A stretch of DNA of 64,000 nucleotides from assembly GCF_008386575.1 (NCBI RefSeq), contig NZ_VUOA01000021.1, forward strand, positions 1 through 64,000. The letters run 5' to 3'. Numbering within the stretch: the first letter of the stretch is position 1; every line of letters starts with the position of its first letter. The notes below the pieces were generated by a model. The model saw only the letters and a program-made list of their open reading frames with translations, was not told where the DNA came from and ran no database searches. Source of the DNA: Salinarimonas soli. Lineage in GTDB: Bacteria; Pseudomonadota; Alphaproteobacteria; Rhizobiales; Beijerinckiaceae. Positions 16,483 through 24,907 of this stretch are shown in pieces. Position numbers and translations under genes: made by a program.

Positions 16483-17589
16483 ATGGCGCGCGAGTGGATC
16501 TGCGAAGTGAAGGTGGGCGGGAAGACCTACGCCCGGTGGACGTCGGTTGCCTGCCGATGGGGGATCGAGGCCAGCGAGAAGCGGCTCTTCGATCTCCAGC
16601 TGGCCGAGCCGAACGCGGAGCGCACGAAGGACCTGCGCCTCAAGCCCGGCGATGTGGTCGACATCACCCTGGGCGGCAAGCCGTTCATCGTCGAGGGCTC
16701 GATCGCGGTCCGGCAGACGGCCTACGACGCCAACCGCCACGGCGTGATGGTGTCGGGCTTCTCGAAGGCCGGGCCGCTCGACATTGCGAGCGCGGACGTG
16801 AAGGGCGGTCAGTTCACGAACGCCAAGATCGACGCCATCGCCAACTCGGTCCTGCAGCCCTACGGTGTCAAGTTCCGGGTCAAGGGCGGACCAGAGGGCT
16901 GGGACATGCCGTTCCGCTCCGCCCGTGTCGCCCACGGCGAGACGCCCTTCGAGTTCATCGAGCGCTTGGCCCGACAGCGTGGCCTGTGGCTGGCGGCCGA
17001 CGAGCACGGCGACATCGAGGCGGGCAACGAGGTGAAGGAGAGCGGGGTCACCCTTGAGGAGGGCCGCAACATCCTGGCGGCCTCATGCTACCTTGAAGAC
17101 CCGGCAGCCGGAACGGTGGTCGGGCGCTCGCAGATGCAGGGCTCCGATGGCCAGAGCGGCAAGAAGGTCGCCCAGGTCTCGGCGAAGGCCACCATCCCGG
17201 GCGGGAATCCCACCCGCAAGGTTATCGTGCTCGACGAGACGGCCTCGAACCAACGCGAGCTCCAGATGCGGGTCGACCACGAAGCGAGAAAGATGCTCGC
17301 CGAGGAGATCCGCGTGCAGGTCACGCACCTGGGCTGGTTCAAGCCCGGCACCGAGGACCTCTGGCGCCTCCGCGAGCTCGTGACGGTGAAGTCGCCCATG
17401 CTCTTCCCGGCCGGGCCCGGCAGCCTCCCGCTCGTCGTCTCAGGGGTGACGTACAGCCAGGACGCCCAGGGCGGCACGACGACCACGCTCGACCTCGTGA
17501 ACGAGGCCGTCTTTGGCCGCAAGAACGGCCCACTTGATGGGACGTACTCTCGGGCGCCCGAGCCGGCGGTGCCGCAGGCAGTTACGTAG
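16483..17589 (+). CDS. baseplate hub protein, Mu gpP (gp44)-like
   Basis: A 368-residue protein resembling the hub of contractile or Mu-like tails (gpP/gp44, T4 gp27-type fold). Supporting features are the N-terminal WICEVKVGGKTYARWTSVAC, the PGDVVDITLGGKPFIVEGSI strand pair, KGGQFTNAKIDAIANSVLQP with PYGV, and ETPFEFIERLARQRGLWLAA near residues 147-168, a block typical of hub proteins (initial unfolding of effector-like parts, then assembly). The gene lies 100 nt after the tape measure, the usual neighbour. No sheath, tube, spike or baseplate wedge genes accompany it in the window, so the tail module is incomplete. Confidence 0.75.
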   Translation: MAREWICEVKVGGKTYARWTSVACRWGIEASEKRLFDLQLAEPNAERTKDLRLKPGDVVDITLGGKPFIVEGSIAVRQTAYDANRHGVMVSGFSKAGPLDIASADVKGGQFTNAKIDAIANSVLQPYGVKFRVKGGPEGWDMPFRSARVAHGETPFEFIERLARQRGLWLAADEHGDIEAGNEVKESGVTLEEGRNILAASCYLEDPAAGTVVGRSQMQGSDGQSGKKVAQVSAKATIPGGNPTRKVIVLDETASNQRELQMRVDHEARKMLAEEIRVQVTHLGWFKPGTEDLWRLRELVTVKSPMLFPAGPGSLPLVVSGVTYSQDAQGGTTTTLDLVNEAVFGRKNGPLDGTYSRAPEPAVPQAVT

Positions 17590-17703
17590 GTGCTGCCTCG
17601 CCGCGGGAGCGTCGGTGCCGCGCATCGAAGCTGCGACGAGGGCATTGTGTCGGCTGCCCGGAGGCGCTATTGCGCGCGTCCCGATTTTTTGAGCGGAGCT
17701 CAA

Positions 17704-17931
17704 ATGACCAGTTCGCCTATCACGCAGTCTCTTGCCGACAAGGCTCTGGAGGCTATCAAGGTGTTGACCGAGGTCCACGCCTCCCTCAACAAGCAGCAGG
17801 CTGACCGGGCCGCCTTGGCTTATCCAAATGCGGCCGACGTGTCCGATCTCCAAGCTCGCAAGGAGGAGCTTGAGCGGATCATCGACGGCGTCCTCAGCTT
17901 GAAGAAGCCGGTGAGCAAGGACGCGAAATAG
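17704..17931 (+). CDS. small coiled-coil protein
   Basis: A 75-residue protein from the ATG 17704, with GAGCGGAG as ribosome site. It is almost wholly helical (LADKALEAIKVLTEVHASLN, then DLQARKEELERIIDGVLSLK). It follows the hub gene after 114 nt. I recognise no family; it could belong to the tail module or to the cargo. Confidence 0.55.
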   Translation: MTSSPITQSLADKALEAIKVLTEVHASLNKQQADRAALAYPNAADVSDLQARKEELERIIDGVLSLKKPVSKDAK

Positions 17932-18037
17932 CGCACCTCCGATGCGCTAGAGCAATGATCAAGGTGCGAGGTCGATCACAGATGGACGGTCGTCCCTGCA
18001 CCTTGTTAGAGCGCTCCTGAAAACCGCAGAGTAGATC

Positions 18038-18787
18038 ATGGAGACGGTCAGGGCCGTGTTGGCCGCGTTCTGGGCGGCTCTTCCGGGGAATGCCGAGTTC
18101 TGGGCCGGCATCTTCGGCACCGTGGTAGGCGGTGTGCTGACTTTGTTGGGCCAGCGCCAAGAGGCCAAGCGGGCCAAGGCTGAGCGGGCGGAGGACCGGA
18201 AGGCCGAGCAGGAAGCCAACGCGTATTCGCTCCTGTTTAAGGTCCTCAAAGTCCATGCGCTCCTCGACGGCCTCCACTCTCACATGGAGGAGCCGTTTGT
18301 CGGCGAGAAGCCGCGGGCGGCTGAGGCTCCTGAACCCTGGCAGTTCTATCTTCCGCTGGCCAACGTGCCCGATCGTGTCGAGTTCTCCGCTCAAGAAATG
18401 AGCCTGCTGCTCGCGATCCAGGAGGACGAGGTCTTCAACGACCTTATGAACCTTGAGTTGAAATACAATAGCACGTTGGACGGACTCACTACGCTCAACC
18501 TGGAGCGCTCACAGCTCGCCGACATGCTGAAGCCGCAAGAGATGGAGGGCAATCAGGCGAGTAGCTATCTCACGAAGGAGCAGGTTCTCGCCTTGCGGCC
18601 CCGCATGGTAGCCGTCAACGGCCTCTTCGAGCATTTGCGGGAGTCGACGAAACGGGATTTTGCCCTCGCCGACAGTGTTCTTCACAGGATGCATGACGGC
18701 TTCCGGCGCAAGCTCGGGATCAAGCAGAAGCTGCAGGTGAGCCGGGAGGGCGCGCCAGATCGGCCGGCAGACAAGCTTCAGGGTTAG
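18038..18787 (+). CDS. membrane-anchored helical protein, unknown function
   Basis: A 249-residue protein with one N-terminal membrane helix (about 20-40, EFWAGIFGTVVGGVLTLLGQ), then a strongly basic and acidic stretch (RQEAKRAKAERAEDRKAEQE) and a cytoplasmic helical domain. The same plan is seen at 21616-22269 and 23990-24724. Single-helix proteins with cytosolic helical domains are common cargo of satellites and prophages and sometimes act in superinfection exclusion or abortive infection, but no such domain is recognisable here. Confidence 0.6.
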   Translation: METVRAVLAAFWAALPGNAEFWAGIFGTVVGGVLTLLGQRQEAKRAKAERAEDRKAEQEANAYSLLFKVLKVHALLDGLHSHMEEPFVGEKPRAAEAPEPWQFYLPLANVPDRVEFSAQEMSLLLAIQEDEVFNDLMNLELKYNSTLDGLTTLNLERSQLADMLKPQEMEGNQASSYLTKEQVLALRPRMVAVNGLFEHLRESTKRDFALADSVLHRMHDGFRRKLGIKQKLQVSREGAPDRPADKLQG

Positions 18788-19162
18788 ACCGCACAGTCGA
18801 GAAAGCCCCTGAGCCGGCGAAGCCCCTGTCTTAAGACACCTTCGAGAGCCAAGGCCGGCAGGGATCGCGTCCCGGACGCGGGCCACGTAGCCGCGCGAGC
18901 GGTCAGTGGTTCGCAGACAAGCCCCTTAACGACTTACACTTGTTCATGACCGGGGAGACAGGTTGCGGCGGCGAGCGCTTCAGCGACGGGGCGCTGGAAT
19001 GGGCGCAGGAGCAATCAATAGCGCACCGGATCAGCTTGGCTGTTTTAGCTTTCGGCACGGACGTCAATAGATGCAACCTGCTTGATTGCACGGCGATATG
19101 TTGTTAGATTTATTTCAGATTGCTAGGCCGACACTGCAGTTGGTTCGTGCGAGGCAAAAGCG
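18788..19162. other. intergenic stretch, no supported gene
   Basis: A 54-codon frame at 18946-19110 (GERFSDGALEWAQEQ inside it) has no ribosome site and may be a remnant. The right end becomes AT-rich (TTGTTAGATTTATTTCAG) and probably holds the promoter of the secreted-protein gene at 19163. Confidence 0.4.
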
Positions 19163-19837
19163 ATGAAACTCGTTTCTTTGCATCGAATTTTATTGTGCGC
19201 CAGTATCTCGGCAGGTTTCAGCTTGATCAGCTCGGGATCTTACGCCTGGACATGTACGGGTGTTTGGAACTTCGGATCAGGCGATGTTACGATCCGAGGC
19301 ACTGGCTCATCTGAACAAGCCGCGATTAGTGACATGAAGTTCCGGTGTGCTGACCGGGATCGGCTCGGAGGCACTCGCGCGTGTTTGAACGCGGCTCGGA
19401 ACCAGCATTGCGCGGCGGATCCGGGCGAAAGCCTCCCGCCTGTGGTTTCGCAAGGACCTCCGGTAGCTTTCTGTGTTCATCGAGAGCAAATCAAAACGCC
19501 TGTCACGCCGGTCAACAAAGACATATTCACCGAGCTATTTGGTGAACAGACCGGAAATCGATGGTCGTGCGCGATCACCCCGAAAGGTGTTCGGGCAAGC
19601 AAGGTTTTTTGTGCAATGGGTTCGGGCGGAACCGATAAGGTTCCGCCGCAGCCATTGCAAAACTCGCCAGGTTGTTATGACAAATTCTGGGACACGAGCG
19701 CGTGCGAAATAGGATACGCTGGATTGCACGAGACCAGAAACTATATTGATGCTGATAATAGACAAATCGTATGCGTGCAAGCTGAAGCTCAGCCGAATAC
19801 GGGCCAAAGATACTGGGGAATTATTATCGGAAATTGA
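19163..19837 (+). CDS. cysteine-rich secreted protein, unknown function
   Basis: A 224-residue protein with a signal peptide (residues 1-28, hydrophobic core ILLCASISAGFSLISS, cleavage after SYA). The mature part has ten cysteines, an even number consistent with five disulphides, and begins WTCTGVWNFGSGDV. Codon use and base composition are visibly less GC-rich than in neighbouring genes, which suggests recent transfer from another source. I recognise no family. It has its own AT-rich upstream region and is not tightly packed with other genes, in keeping with a cargo (moron-like) gene. Confidence 0.6.
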   Translation: MKLVSLHRILLCASISAGFSLISSGSYAWTCTGVWNFGSGDVTIRGTGSSEQAAISDMKFRCADRDRLGGTRACLNAARNQHCAADPGESLPPVVSQGPPVAFCVHREQIKTPVTPVNKDIFTELFGEQTGNRWSCAITPKGVRASKVFCAMGSGGTDKVPPQPLQNSPGCYDKFWDTSACEIGYAGLHETRNYIDADNRQIVCVQAEAQPNTGQRYWGIIIGN

Positions 19838-19859
19838 TCGAAGGTACGAAGGCGTGCGC

Positions 19860-20023
19860 TTCTCGGAGGGTTGCGCGGGCGAGAACCAGGCTACAGAAGC
19901 GCGCTTGGAGCGGGAGCGCCGGAACGCTGACGAGCGCCTTCTCCAGGGCGAAACGCGGGCCACCAGGCCGAGGAGCGCGCCGACAATGTCAAGGAGCAGG
20001 CCTCCAACCGTAAGCCAGTTCAT
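19860..20023 (-). pseudogene. possible frameshifted remnant of a small membrane protein
   Basis: Read from 20023 the frame starts MNWLTVGGLLLDIVGALLGL, a well-formed membrane helix resembling the start of small alphaproteobacterial membrane proteins. It then turns into Arg/Ser-rich sequence, while the neighbouring frame continues plausibly (LEKALVSVPALPLQARF). This suggests a frameshift just after the helix. Support is thin. Confidence 0.25.
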
Positions 20024-20083
20024 TTCCGCATCCGGTCGCGCCTCTTCACACCCTTATCGTCTGGAGCGCAGGCTTGTCTCAGC

Positions 20084-20833
20084 TCAGTGCGCCACGCCTA
20101 GGTCCCGGAAGAAAGCATTTTCTGCGACGCACACCAAGTCATCAGCCATGCTGAGCGCCCGCATCGCGCGCACGACGATACGAGCATGTGCGGGATCGGC
20201 GGTGATCTCGCGGAGGGCCTCTCGCGCGGTCTCTAGGTCCGGGCGGAGCCGTGCAGCGATGTGGATCACCCTCTTACAATCTTTCTCGTCGAGCATGATG
20301 CCGAAGTCCTCTGCCCGGCGATCGGCATAGAGCACCACGTTCTGAACCTCATCCTCGGTCACCTGGCCGTCGCTCACCGCAAGGCCCATGAGAACCCGCA
20401 TGCCGAGACGGATGCTCTCCCACATCGCACGGCGGTTTGGGTCGGGCTCTCGGACGCCGAGCTCGGTCATGAACGCCAGGACATCTGTAACCACCTCGCC
20501 GGTCTGGGCGTCAACGAGTTGCACGATCCCGCTGAACCGGAAGAGGCGCGGCTCACGCCGCAGCTCGCAAAAGGCGGTTACGTACCCATCCCCGTCGACA
20601 AGCCAAGCTCGACGCAGGCGGACCATGCGGGCTGTCTCATCCCCCCCTCGGTCTCGGTACGAGATCCCTACAGCGAGCCCGCCGAGGTCGACCGCATCGC
20701 GCGGCACGCCGTGCACGAGCATATGGGATGGATCGCGCGCACCACCGCGGGGCGTGAACCCTGGGGGTAGATCTAAGGGACGCCCACACCTCATGACGAG
20801 CCAGCTATCCAAAGCCTCATAGTCGGCGAGCAT
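20084..20833 (-). CDS. protein with WYL-like and TerB-like regions
   Basis: About 249 residues from the ATG at 20833, chosen for the GGAGG site 5 nt upstream. Residues about 45-120 (GLAVGISYRDRGGDETARMV, then RRAWLVDGDGYVTAFCELRR and PRLFRFSGIVQLVDA) look like a WYL-type ligand-sensing fold. Residues about 130-235 are helical and resemble TerB-like domains (AVSDGQVTEDEVQNVVLYAD, and the end ALSMADDLVCVAENAFFRDL). WYL domains often sense nucleic-acid or nucleotide signals in defence systems. A run of 21 C lies about 100 bp upstream of its start. Its exact role is unknown. Confidence 0.6.
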   Translation of the reverse strand: MLADYEALDSWLVMRCGRPLDLPPGFTPRGGARDPSHMLVHGVPRDAVDLGGLAVGISYRDRGGDETARMVRLRRAWLVDGDGYVTAFCELRREPRLFRFSGIVQLVDAQTGEVVTDVLAFMTELGVREPDPNRRAMWESIRLGMRVLMGLAVSDGQVTEDEVQNVVLYADRRAEDFGIMLDEKDCKRVIHIAARLRPDLETAREALREITADPAHARIVVRAMRALSMADDLVCVAENAFFRDLGVAH

Positions 20834-20930
20834 GTGAGCCTCCAGGTACGAGGCGCGAGAATGCCCCGCCACTACGGGGTGTGTCGAGTCGAGATTGCCT
20901 ACCGAAGGTCAGGGCGCGAGGCAGCTTCAG

Positions 20931-20951
20931 CCCCCCCCCCCCCCCCCCCCC
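20931..20951 (+). repeat. homopolymeric tract of 21 C
   Basis: An uninterrupted run of 21 C residues lies in the divergent intergenic region between the WYL/TerB-like gene (start at 20833) and the DUF3761 gene (start at 21111). Tracts of this length are unstable during replication and also difficult to sequence. Confidence 0.9.
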
Positions 20952-21110
20952 TTCCGCGCACGTCACTGAGCAGAAGGCGACATCCGAGGCTCTGCACCCA
21001 GCGGCGCGTGGTGGCGGGACCGACGGGCCAGCGCGACGATTGCGTTCGATGACCGCCCGGACTCGACTCACACGGCCACGCTGTGAAACTCTGCCGCGAA
21101 GGAGAGTATC

Positions 21111-21407
21111 ATGCGCGTCCTCGCGGTTTCGATCATCGCCACATCGCTGCTCGTCTCGACGTGGGCCGGCGCCCGCGAGATCCGCAGCCGCGAGCTCATC
21201 CCAGGCGCCCCGAACGTCCTCGAGCTTGAGCGCAAGGGCAGCTACCAGAACCGGTACGGCGAGGACGTCCAGGCACCCTCGCGCCGGATCGGCGGAGGCG
21301 TGCCCGAGGGCGCGACCGCGCGCTGCCGTGACGACACCTACAGCTTCTCGCACAGCCGGTCCGGGACGTGCTCGCGGCACGGGGGCGTGTCGGCTTGGCT
21401 GCGGTAA
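21111..21407 (+). CDS. DUF3761-family exported protein
   Basis: A 98-residue protein with a signal peptide (residues 1-21, VLAVSIIATSLLVSTWAGA). The C-terminal block ARCRDDTYSFSHSRSGTCSR followed by HGGVSAWL is the signature of DUF3761, a small extracytoplasmic domain with two cysteines and two conserved histidines or serines, of unknown function. AAGGAGAG lies 4 nt before the ATG. The family is found both in chromosomes and on prophages. Confidence 0.75.
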   Translation: MRVLAVSIIATSLLVSTWAGAREIRSRELIPGAPNVLELERKGSYQNRYGEDVQAPSRRIGGGVPEGATARCRDDTYSFSHSRSGTCSRHGGVSAWLR

Positions 21408-21615
21408 ACTATCGGAGCCTCAAGCCTCCACCGACAGCACGGGTGTCGCCCTTCGAGGGTGATGCCATTCCGCTCCCCGTGGGGGAAGTTAATTGGCCCC
21501 AATTAGCGAAGGCTAGATGCACTGTACGCGTTCGGGAGGCCCAGCCGCCATTGCTGAGGCACCCTTCTGGAAATATGATAAGGCTTAGGGATAGTCCGAT
21601 GATAGGCGGCAGCAA

Positions 21616-22269
21616 ATGAGTAGTTCGGTACCGACATCGACCGCGGCCACAAACCCAACAACTACACCCTCGGGAGGGTTATTGGATGCGTTTTGGACAT
21701 GGTTGACCGGGAGCGGGCCAGCTGGACCCGCTATTCTAGCTGCATCCGTCACTTTGATAATCTTTCTGCTGACGCGCCTCATCGAGATGTACAGCGCCAA
21801 CAAGGCCCGCGTGACCGCAAGAAAGCGCCTGGTAATAGGCTTATTCGAGGAAGTGAGGCGGAGTGTCGAAAAATTTGAGACGTTTCTAAAGGAAACCCCT
21901 CTTCCCACAATCGTTCGGGAAAGGGCGAGGACAGACAAGACGTTCCGCCCGCTCGTTATAAGTCCAGTAACAACTGATTTCTACGACGTCGTTATGGAGT
22001 CAACGCCAGAGATCAAGGCGTCATGCCAAGTTGCGCTGGCCGAGTTCTATGAGCAAGTTCGGATAACAATCCGAGTTGCCGAAGCCTTCCAAAGCCCCGC
22101 CTTCCTGACCCTCAGCGACGACGGAAGGGCGGGCACAGTCGACGATCTCTGGATCGCTATGAGGGAAGCTGAGAAGTTGGGCTGGCAAGCTATGTACGAA
22201 TTGGAGCTCGCCTACCCGCGTGAGTGGTTTAGCGGCTTTAAGTCTTTACGATCCAGCCGGTCATCGTGA
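21616..22269 (+). CDS. membrane-anchored cytosolic protein, unknown function
   Basis: A 217-residue protein: a Ser/Thr/Pro-rich start, a membrane helix at about 36-56 (GPAILAASVTLIIFLLTRLI), then a mainly helical cytosolic domain of about 150 residues (RLVIGLFEEVRRSVEKFETF and onward). Base composition is less GC-rich than in the flanking core genes. The plan matches the proteins at 18038-18787 and 23990-24724. No catalytic motif is visible. A superinfection-exclusion or abortive-infection role is only a possibility. Confidence 0.55.
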   Translation: MSSSVPTSTAATNPTTTPSGGLLDAFWTWLTGSGPAGPAILAASVTLIIFLLTRLIEMYSANKARVTARKRLVIGLFEEVRRSVEKFETFLKETPLPTIVRERARTDKTFRPLVISPVTTDFYDVVMESTPEIKASCQVALAEFYEQVRITIRVAEAFQSPAFLTLSDDGRAGTVDDLWIAMREAEKLGWQAMYELELAYPREWFSGFKSLRSSRSS

Positions 22270-22914
22270 AATCCTCCATTCCTGCTATCTGTTTAACGCC
22301 TCTATGACGCCGATAGTTCAGGCCGCCTTACCGTGCCTGTAGGACTCGACCGCGTCAAGCGTCGCCGAAAACCGCCTAGCCGGCGATGCAAGGTCATATA
22401 GGGGTCGAAGGGTAACATTTCTAGCCCGTTCAGGGAGGCGTTGGTGCGGGATCGGCACCCAGGAATTGGCAGGCACCCTTGAGCACATATCAGTGGGCTG
22501 CTGCTCGTCAGTGGGCTGCTCCTCGCCGGCATAGAGGCGCGCACAATCCCGTGGATCCAGCGTCCCAAATGCGTGCACCCGCGAAAAGTGGAGCGCTTGC
22601 GTTGCGTCGAGTCCCGAACTCATACATTAGCGAATTAGCATAAGCACGTGCGTGAGCGTACACGGCTGGTCTCGGTTCCGCCCATCGTTCCGATCTCGCG
22701 CCGCTGTCACTCGCGGCATCACCACCGGCAAAGGCTCGGCAATCCGCCAGGGCCGCACGTGAGCTAATCCCGCGGACCGGTCCAGCAGCCGGCCGGAGTC
22801 GGAGGCAAGCCTGCTTCACGGTCGTCCCAGCCCGCGCACGGATCATCGGCAAAGGGGTTTTGGATGGCCCCGCTTCTACGAATAGGAGGTTGATGAGTTC
22901 CGTGCCGAGGTCGC
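22270..22914. other. 645-bp stretch without a firmly supported gene
   Basis: A 101-codon minus-strand frame (22318-22623) is open but has no ribosome site. It contains an imperfect tandem repeat at about 22490-22525 (CAGTGGGCTGCT twice). Nothing else is recognisable. Confidence 0.4.
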
Positions 22915-23247
22915 TCAATCAACGATGAACAGCTTGGCGCCGGTGCGTGTCGAAGAGCGGTGGGCGGCGTCGCCGAAGTCTGACACCTGGTAGCTCTGGC
23001 CGGGGGTCAGGGTGAAGCGGCGTCCGTCGCGTAGCTCGGTCTCAAGCTCGCCTTCCAGCACGAGCAGCACGTGGCCGCGGTCGCACCAGTGGTCAGCCAC
23101 ATAGCCCGGCGTGTACTCGACCATGCGCACGCGGAGGTCACCGATCGTGAGCATGCGCCACAGCGCTTGGCCGGTCTCGCCAGGGTGGATGGTGGGCTGG
23201 ATCTCGGCCCAGTTCGTGACCGTAAAGGGGAGCGCTGGGATCTTCAT
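22915..23247 (-). CDS. DHCW-type cupin protein
   Basis: A 110-residue single cupin barrel. The motif ADHWCDRGHVLLVLEGELET carries the Asp-His-Trp-Cys signature of DHCW-motif cupins, with the second cupin motif near LTPGQSYQVSDFGDAAHRSS. Cupins of this group may bind a metal through His residues; the substrate is unknown. The gene begins 9 nt after the stop of a small membrane-protein gene, so the two form a pair. It is an unusual passenger on a phage-like element. Confidence 0.75.
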   Translation of the reverse strand: MKIPALPFTVTNWAEIQPTIHPGETGQALWRMLTIGDLRVRMVEYTPGYVADHWCDRGHVLLVLEGELETELRDGRRFTLTPGQSYQVSDFGDAAHRSSTRTGAKLFIVD

Positions 23248-23256
23248 GCGGCGACC

Positions 23257-23394
23257 TCAGCCACGCAGCGCATGCAGGAGCACGGCAGCCCCGGCGTGGA
23301 ACCCGGCAAGCAGGGCAAGGTGCCACCAGGTGAGCTCGTGGAGGCACCCAGCGCGGTTGTCGTTCGCTGAGACTGGAAGTGCACGCATCCGCAT
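23257..23394 (-). CDS. 45-residue membrane peptide upstream of the cupin
   Basis: The frame read from 23394 gives MRMRALPVSANDNRAGCLHE and then one hydrophobic helix (LTWWHLALLAGFHAGAAVLL). GGGGAG lies 2-3 nt before the first ATG and 8-9 nt before a second in-frame ATG at 23388, which supports real translation. Its stop is 9 nt from the cupin start, so the two are co-transcribed. No family is recognised. Confidence 0.5.
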   Translation of the reverse strand: MRMRALPVSANDNRAGCLHELTWWHLALLAGFHAGAAVLLHALRG

Positions 23395-23468
23395 TGCTCC
23401 CCAAGAGCATGGCCGCAACTCATCTCATGCCCCGCGGTTAACTCATGTCAATCGTCGGGGAGGCCGAC

Positions 23469-23684
23469 ATGATTGTTCCTCACATCGTTCTCGCAGCGGC
23501 CTTGAGCGTCGTAAGTCTGCCGACGGGCGGCGCCGATGGGCCGATCCCAGGCGAGCAGGCCTTGAGCACCGTCGCACGGGCGATCCCGGCCGTGACCATG
23601 GACGAGAACTGCTATCCGGAGCGAGCCCACGTTCCCGAAGCCCGCGAGCCGACGATCCGCTTGCCCGAGGTCGTCTGCGACTAA
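23469..23684 (+). CDS. small exported protein, unknown function
   Basis: A 71-residue product from the ATG 23469, picked because GGGGAGG lies 5 nt upstream. Residues 1-22 are a signal peptide (MIVPHIVLAAALSVVSLPTG). The mature part is short, Pro/Glu-rich and has two cysteines (ENCYPERAH and the terminal VVCD) that could pair. It is followed after 21 nt by a small membrane-protein gene on the same strand. Confidence 0.5.
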   Translation: MIVPHIVLAAALSVVSLPTGGADGPIPGEQALSTVARAIPAVTMDENCYPERAHVPEAREPTIRLPEVVCD

Positions 23685-23705
23685 CCAGCTATCCGGGAGG
23701 CACCC

Positions 23706-23951
23706 ATGCTGGCATCAGGGATTCTGCAGGAACTGGCAATGGTCGGGGCGGCGCTCGCCCTTTTCCTGACGATCTGCGCGATTGAGGGCTCGAGCTACGG
23801 CTGCGGATCGGGCGGCCCGGCATCGGGGCAACCACCCCCAGCCACGTGCAAGGCGGAGCCGGTACAAGGGCCCATGTTCTGGCGCTTCGTGTTCCTCTAC
23901 GCCGGCTCGGCCGCGCTCCTCGCATACTCGCTTGGGCACATGCCCCGGTGA
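23706..23951 (+). CDS. small two-helix membrane protein
   Basis: An 81-residue protein with helices at about 4-26 (SGILQELAMVGAALALFLTI) and about 58-77 (FWRFVFLYAGSAALLAYSLG), joined by a Gly/Pro-rich loop with two cysteines. A GGGAGGCACCC ribosome site precedes the ATG. It probably shares a transcript with the small exported protein just upstream. I recognise no family. Confidence 0.5.
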   Translation: MLASGILQELAMVGAALALFLTICAIEGSSYGCGSGGPASGQPPPATCKAEPVQGPMFWRFVFLYAGSAALLAYSLGHMPR

Positions 23952-23989
23952 GGGTGGCTAGGCTAGGATAACGCCACAACTACAGAAAT

Positions 23990-24724
23990 TTACCGGCGAT
24001 CGTCGGATCCGCGCAGCTGCTCGATCTCCTCTAACACCTCCGGTAACGACCGCGTCCCGAACTTCTCGCGCTCAGCGAGAGCCGTGGCTAACGCCTCTCC
24101 TTGGCTCGCCCGCTCTGCCGCCCAGCGTGCCGACGTTTCAGCGCGCTCCCGTTCCCGTTGGGCCACCACCGCTCTCGTTTCGACCAGCTTCTGCTCCAGC
24201 AAGTCAGGAAAGTTCCAAACTAGCTCGGCCCTATCGAGACCGCTCGCTTTTCGTAGGTCCACCGCCAGCCGGTAAGCCTCCAAGCCACGCTCGCACGCGT
24301 GTTCGGCGACGAGATCGTCGGCATCGTCCTCGTCGTACTCAAGCACCCCGAAGATCAGCGCCTGGGTCTCCGCAACACGGTTCCGAAACTCGAGCGCCCG
24401 CGCGGCAAGGCGACGGTTCAGCGCCCGCCATCCGTCGCTGTCGTCAGGGTATGGGGGGAGCTCAGGAAGCCTCACACTCCACTCCGGGTACTGCTCGTCA
24501 GGGAGATGCTCGGCGTTGTCATTCTTTGCGATCAGATCCTGGCACGCTGACGCATAGGCCTCAAGCGTCACTGCCAGTCGCATCGCGAGGTAACCTGCGA
24601 CGTCGCGCTTCTTCTCCGCCGCGGTGAGCCTCTCCCGGAGCCAGGTGAAGCCCTGGGTCAGCACCGCAGTAATGATGCCCGTCGTCGCCGCGAGTTTGAG
24701 CACATCCACCCAACCTAGATCCAT
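23990..24724 (-). CDS. membrane-anchored coiled-coil protein, unknown function
   Basis: A 244-residue protein with one N-terminal helix (about 8-27, LKLAATTGIITAVLTQGFTW), a basic segment and a long cytosolic helical domain. The last 80 residues are strongly coiled-coil (QRERERAETSARWAAERASQ and onward). GGAGGCGG precedes the ATG. It is the third element gene with this anchor-plus-helical plan. No enzyme motif is seen. Confidence 0.6.
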   Translation of the reverse strand: MDLGWVDVLKLAATTGIITAVLTQGFTWLRERLTAAEKKRDVAGYLAMRLAVTLEAYASACQDLIAKNDNAEHLPDEQYPEWSVRLPELPPYPDDSDGWRALNRRLAARALEFRNRVAETQALIFGVLEYDEDDADDLVAEHACERGLEAYRLAVDLRKASGLDRAELVWNFPDLLEQKLVETRAVVAQRERERAETSARWAAERASQGEALATALAEREKFGTRSLPEVLEEIEQLRGSDDRR

Positions 24725-24907
24725 TCATCCGCCTCCAGCCCGGCCACCCTCGTCCGATTATCGAGCACAGGTTTCGTCGCAAAATAGGGCCCGGACCGGC
24801 GGTCGGAAGCAACACGTTTCGATTTCAGCAACGTTTGACATATCGCCTTGCGCGTGTTGCCCTATGGGCTCTGGGTAACGGACAAAGCACAAACGGGGCT
24901 CAGACGC

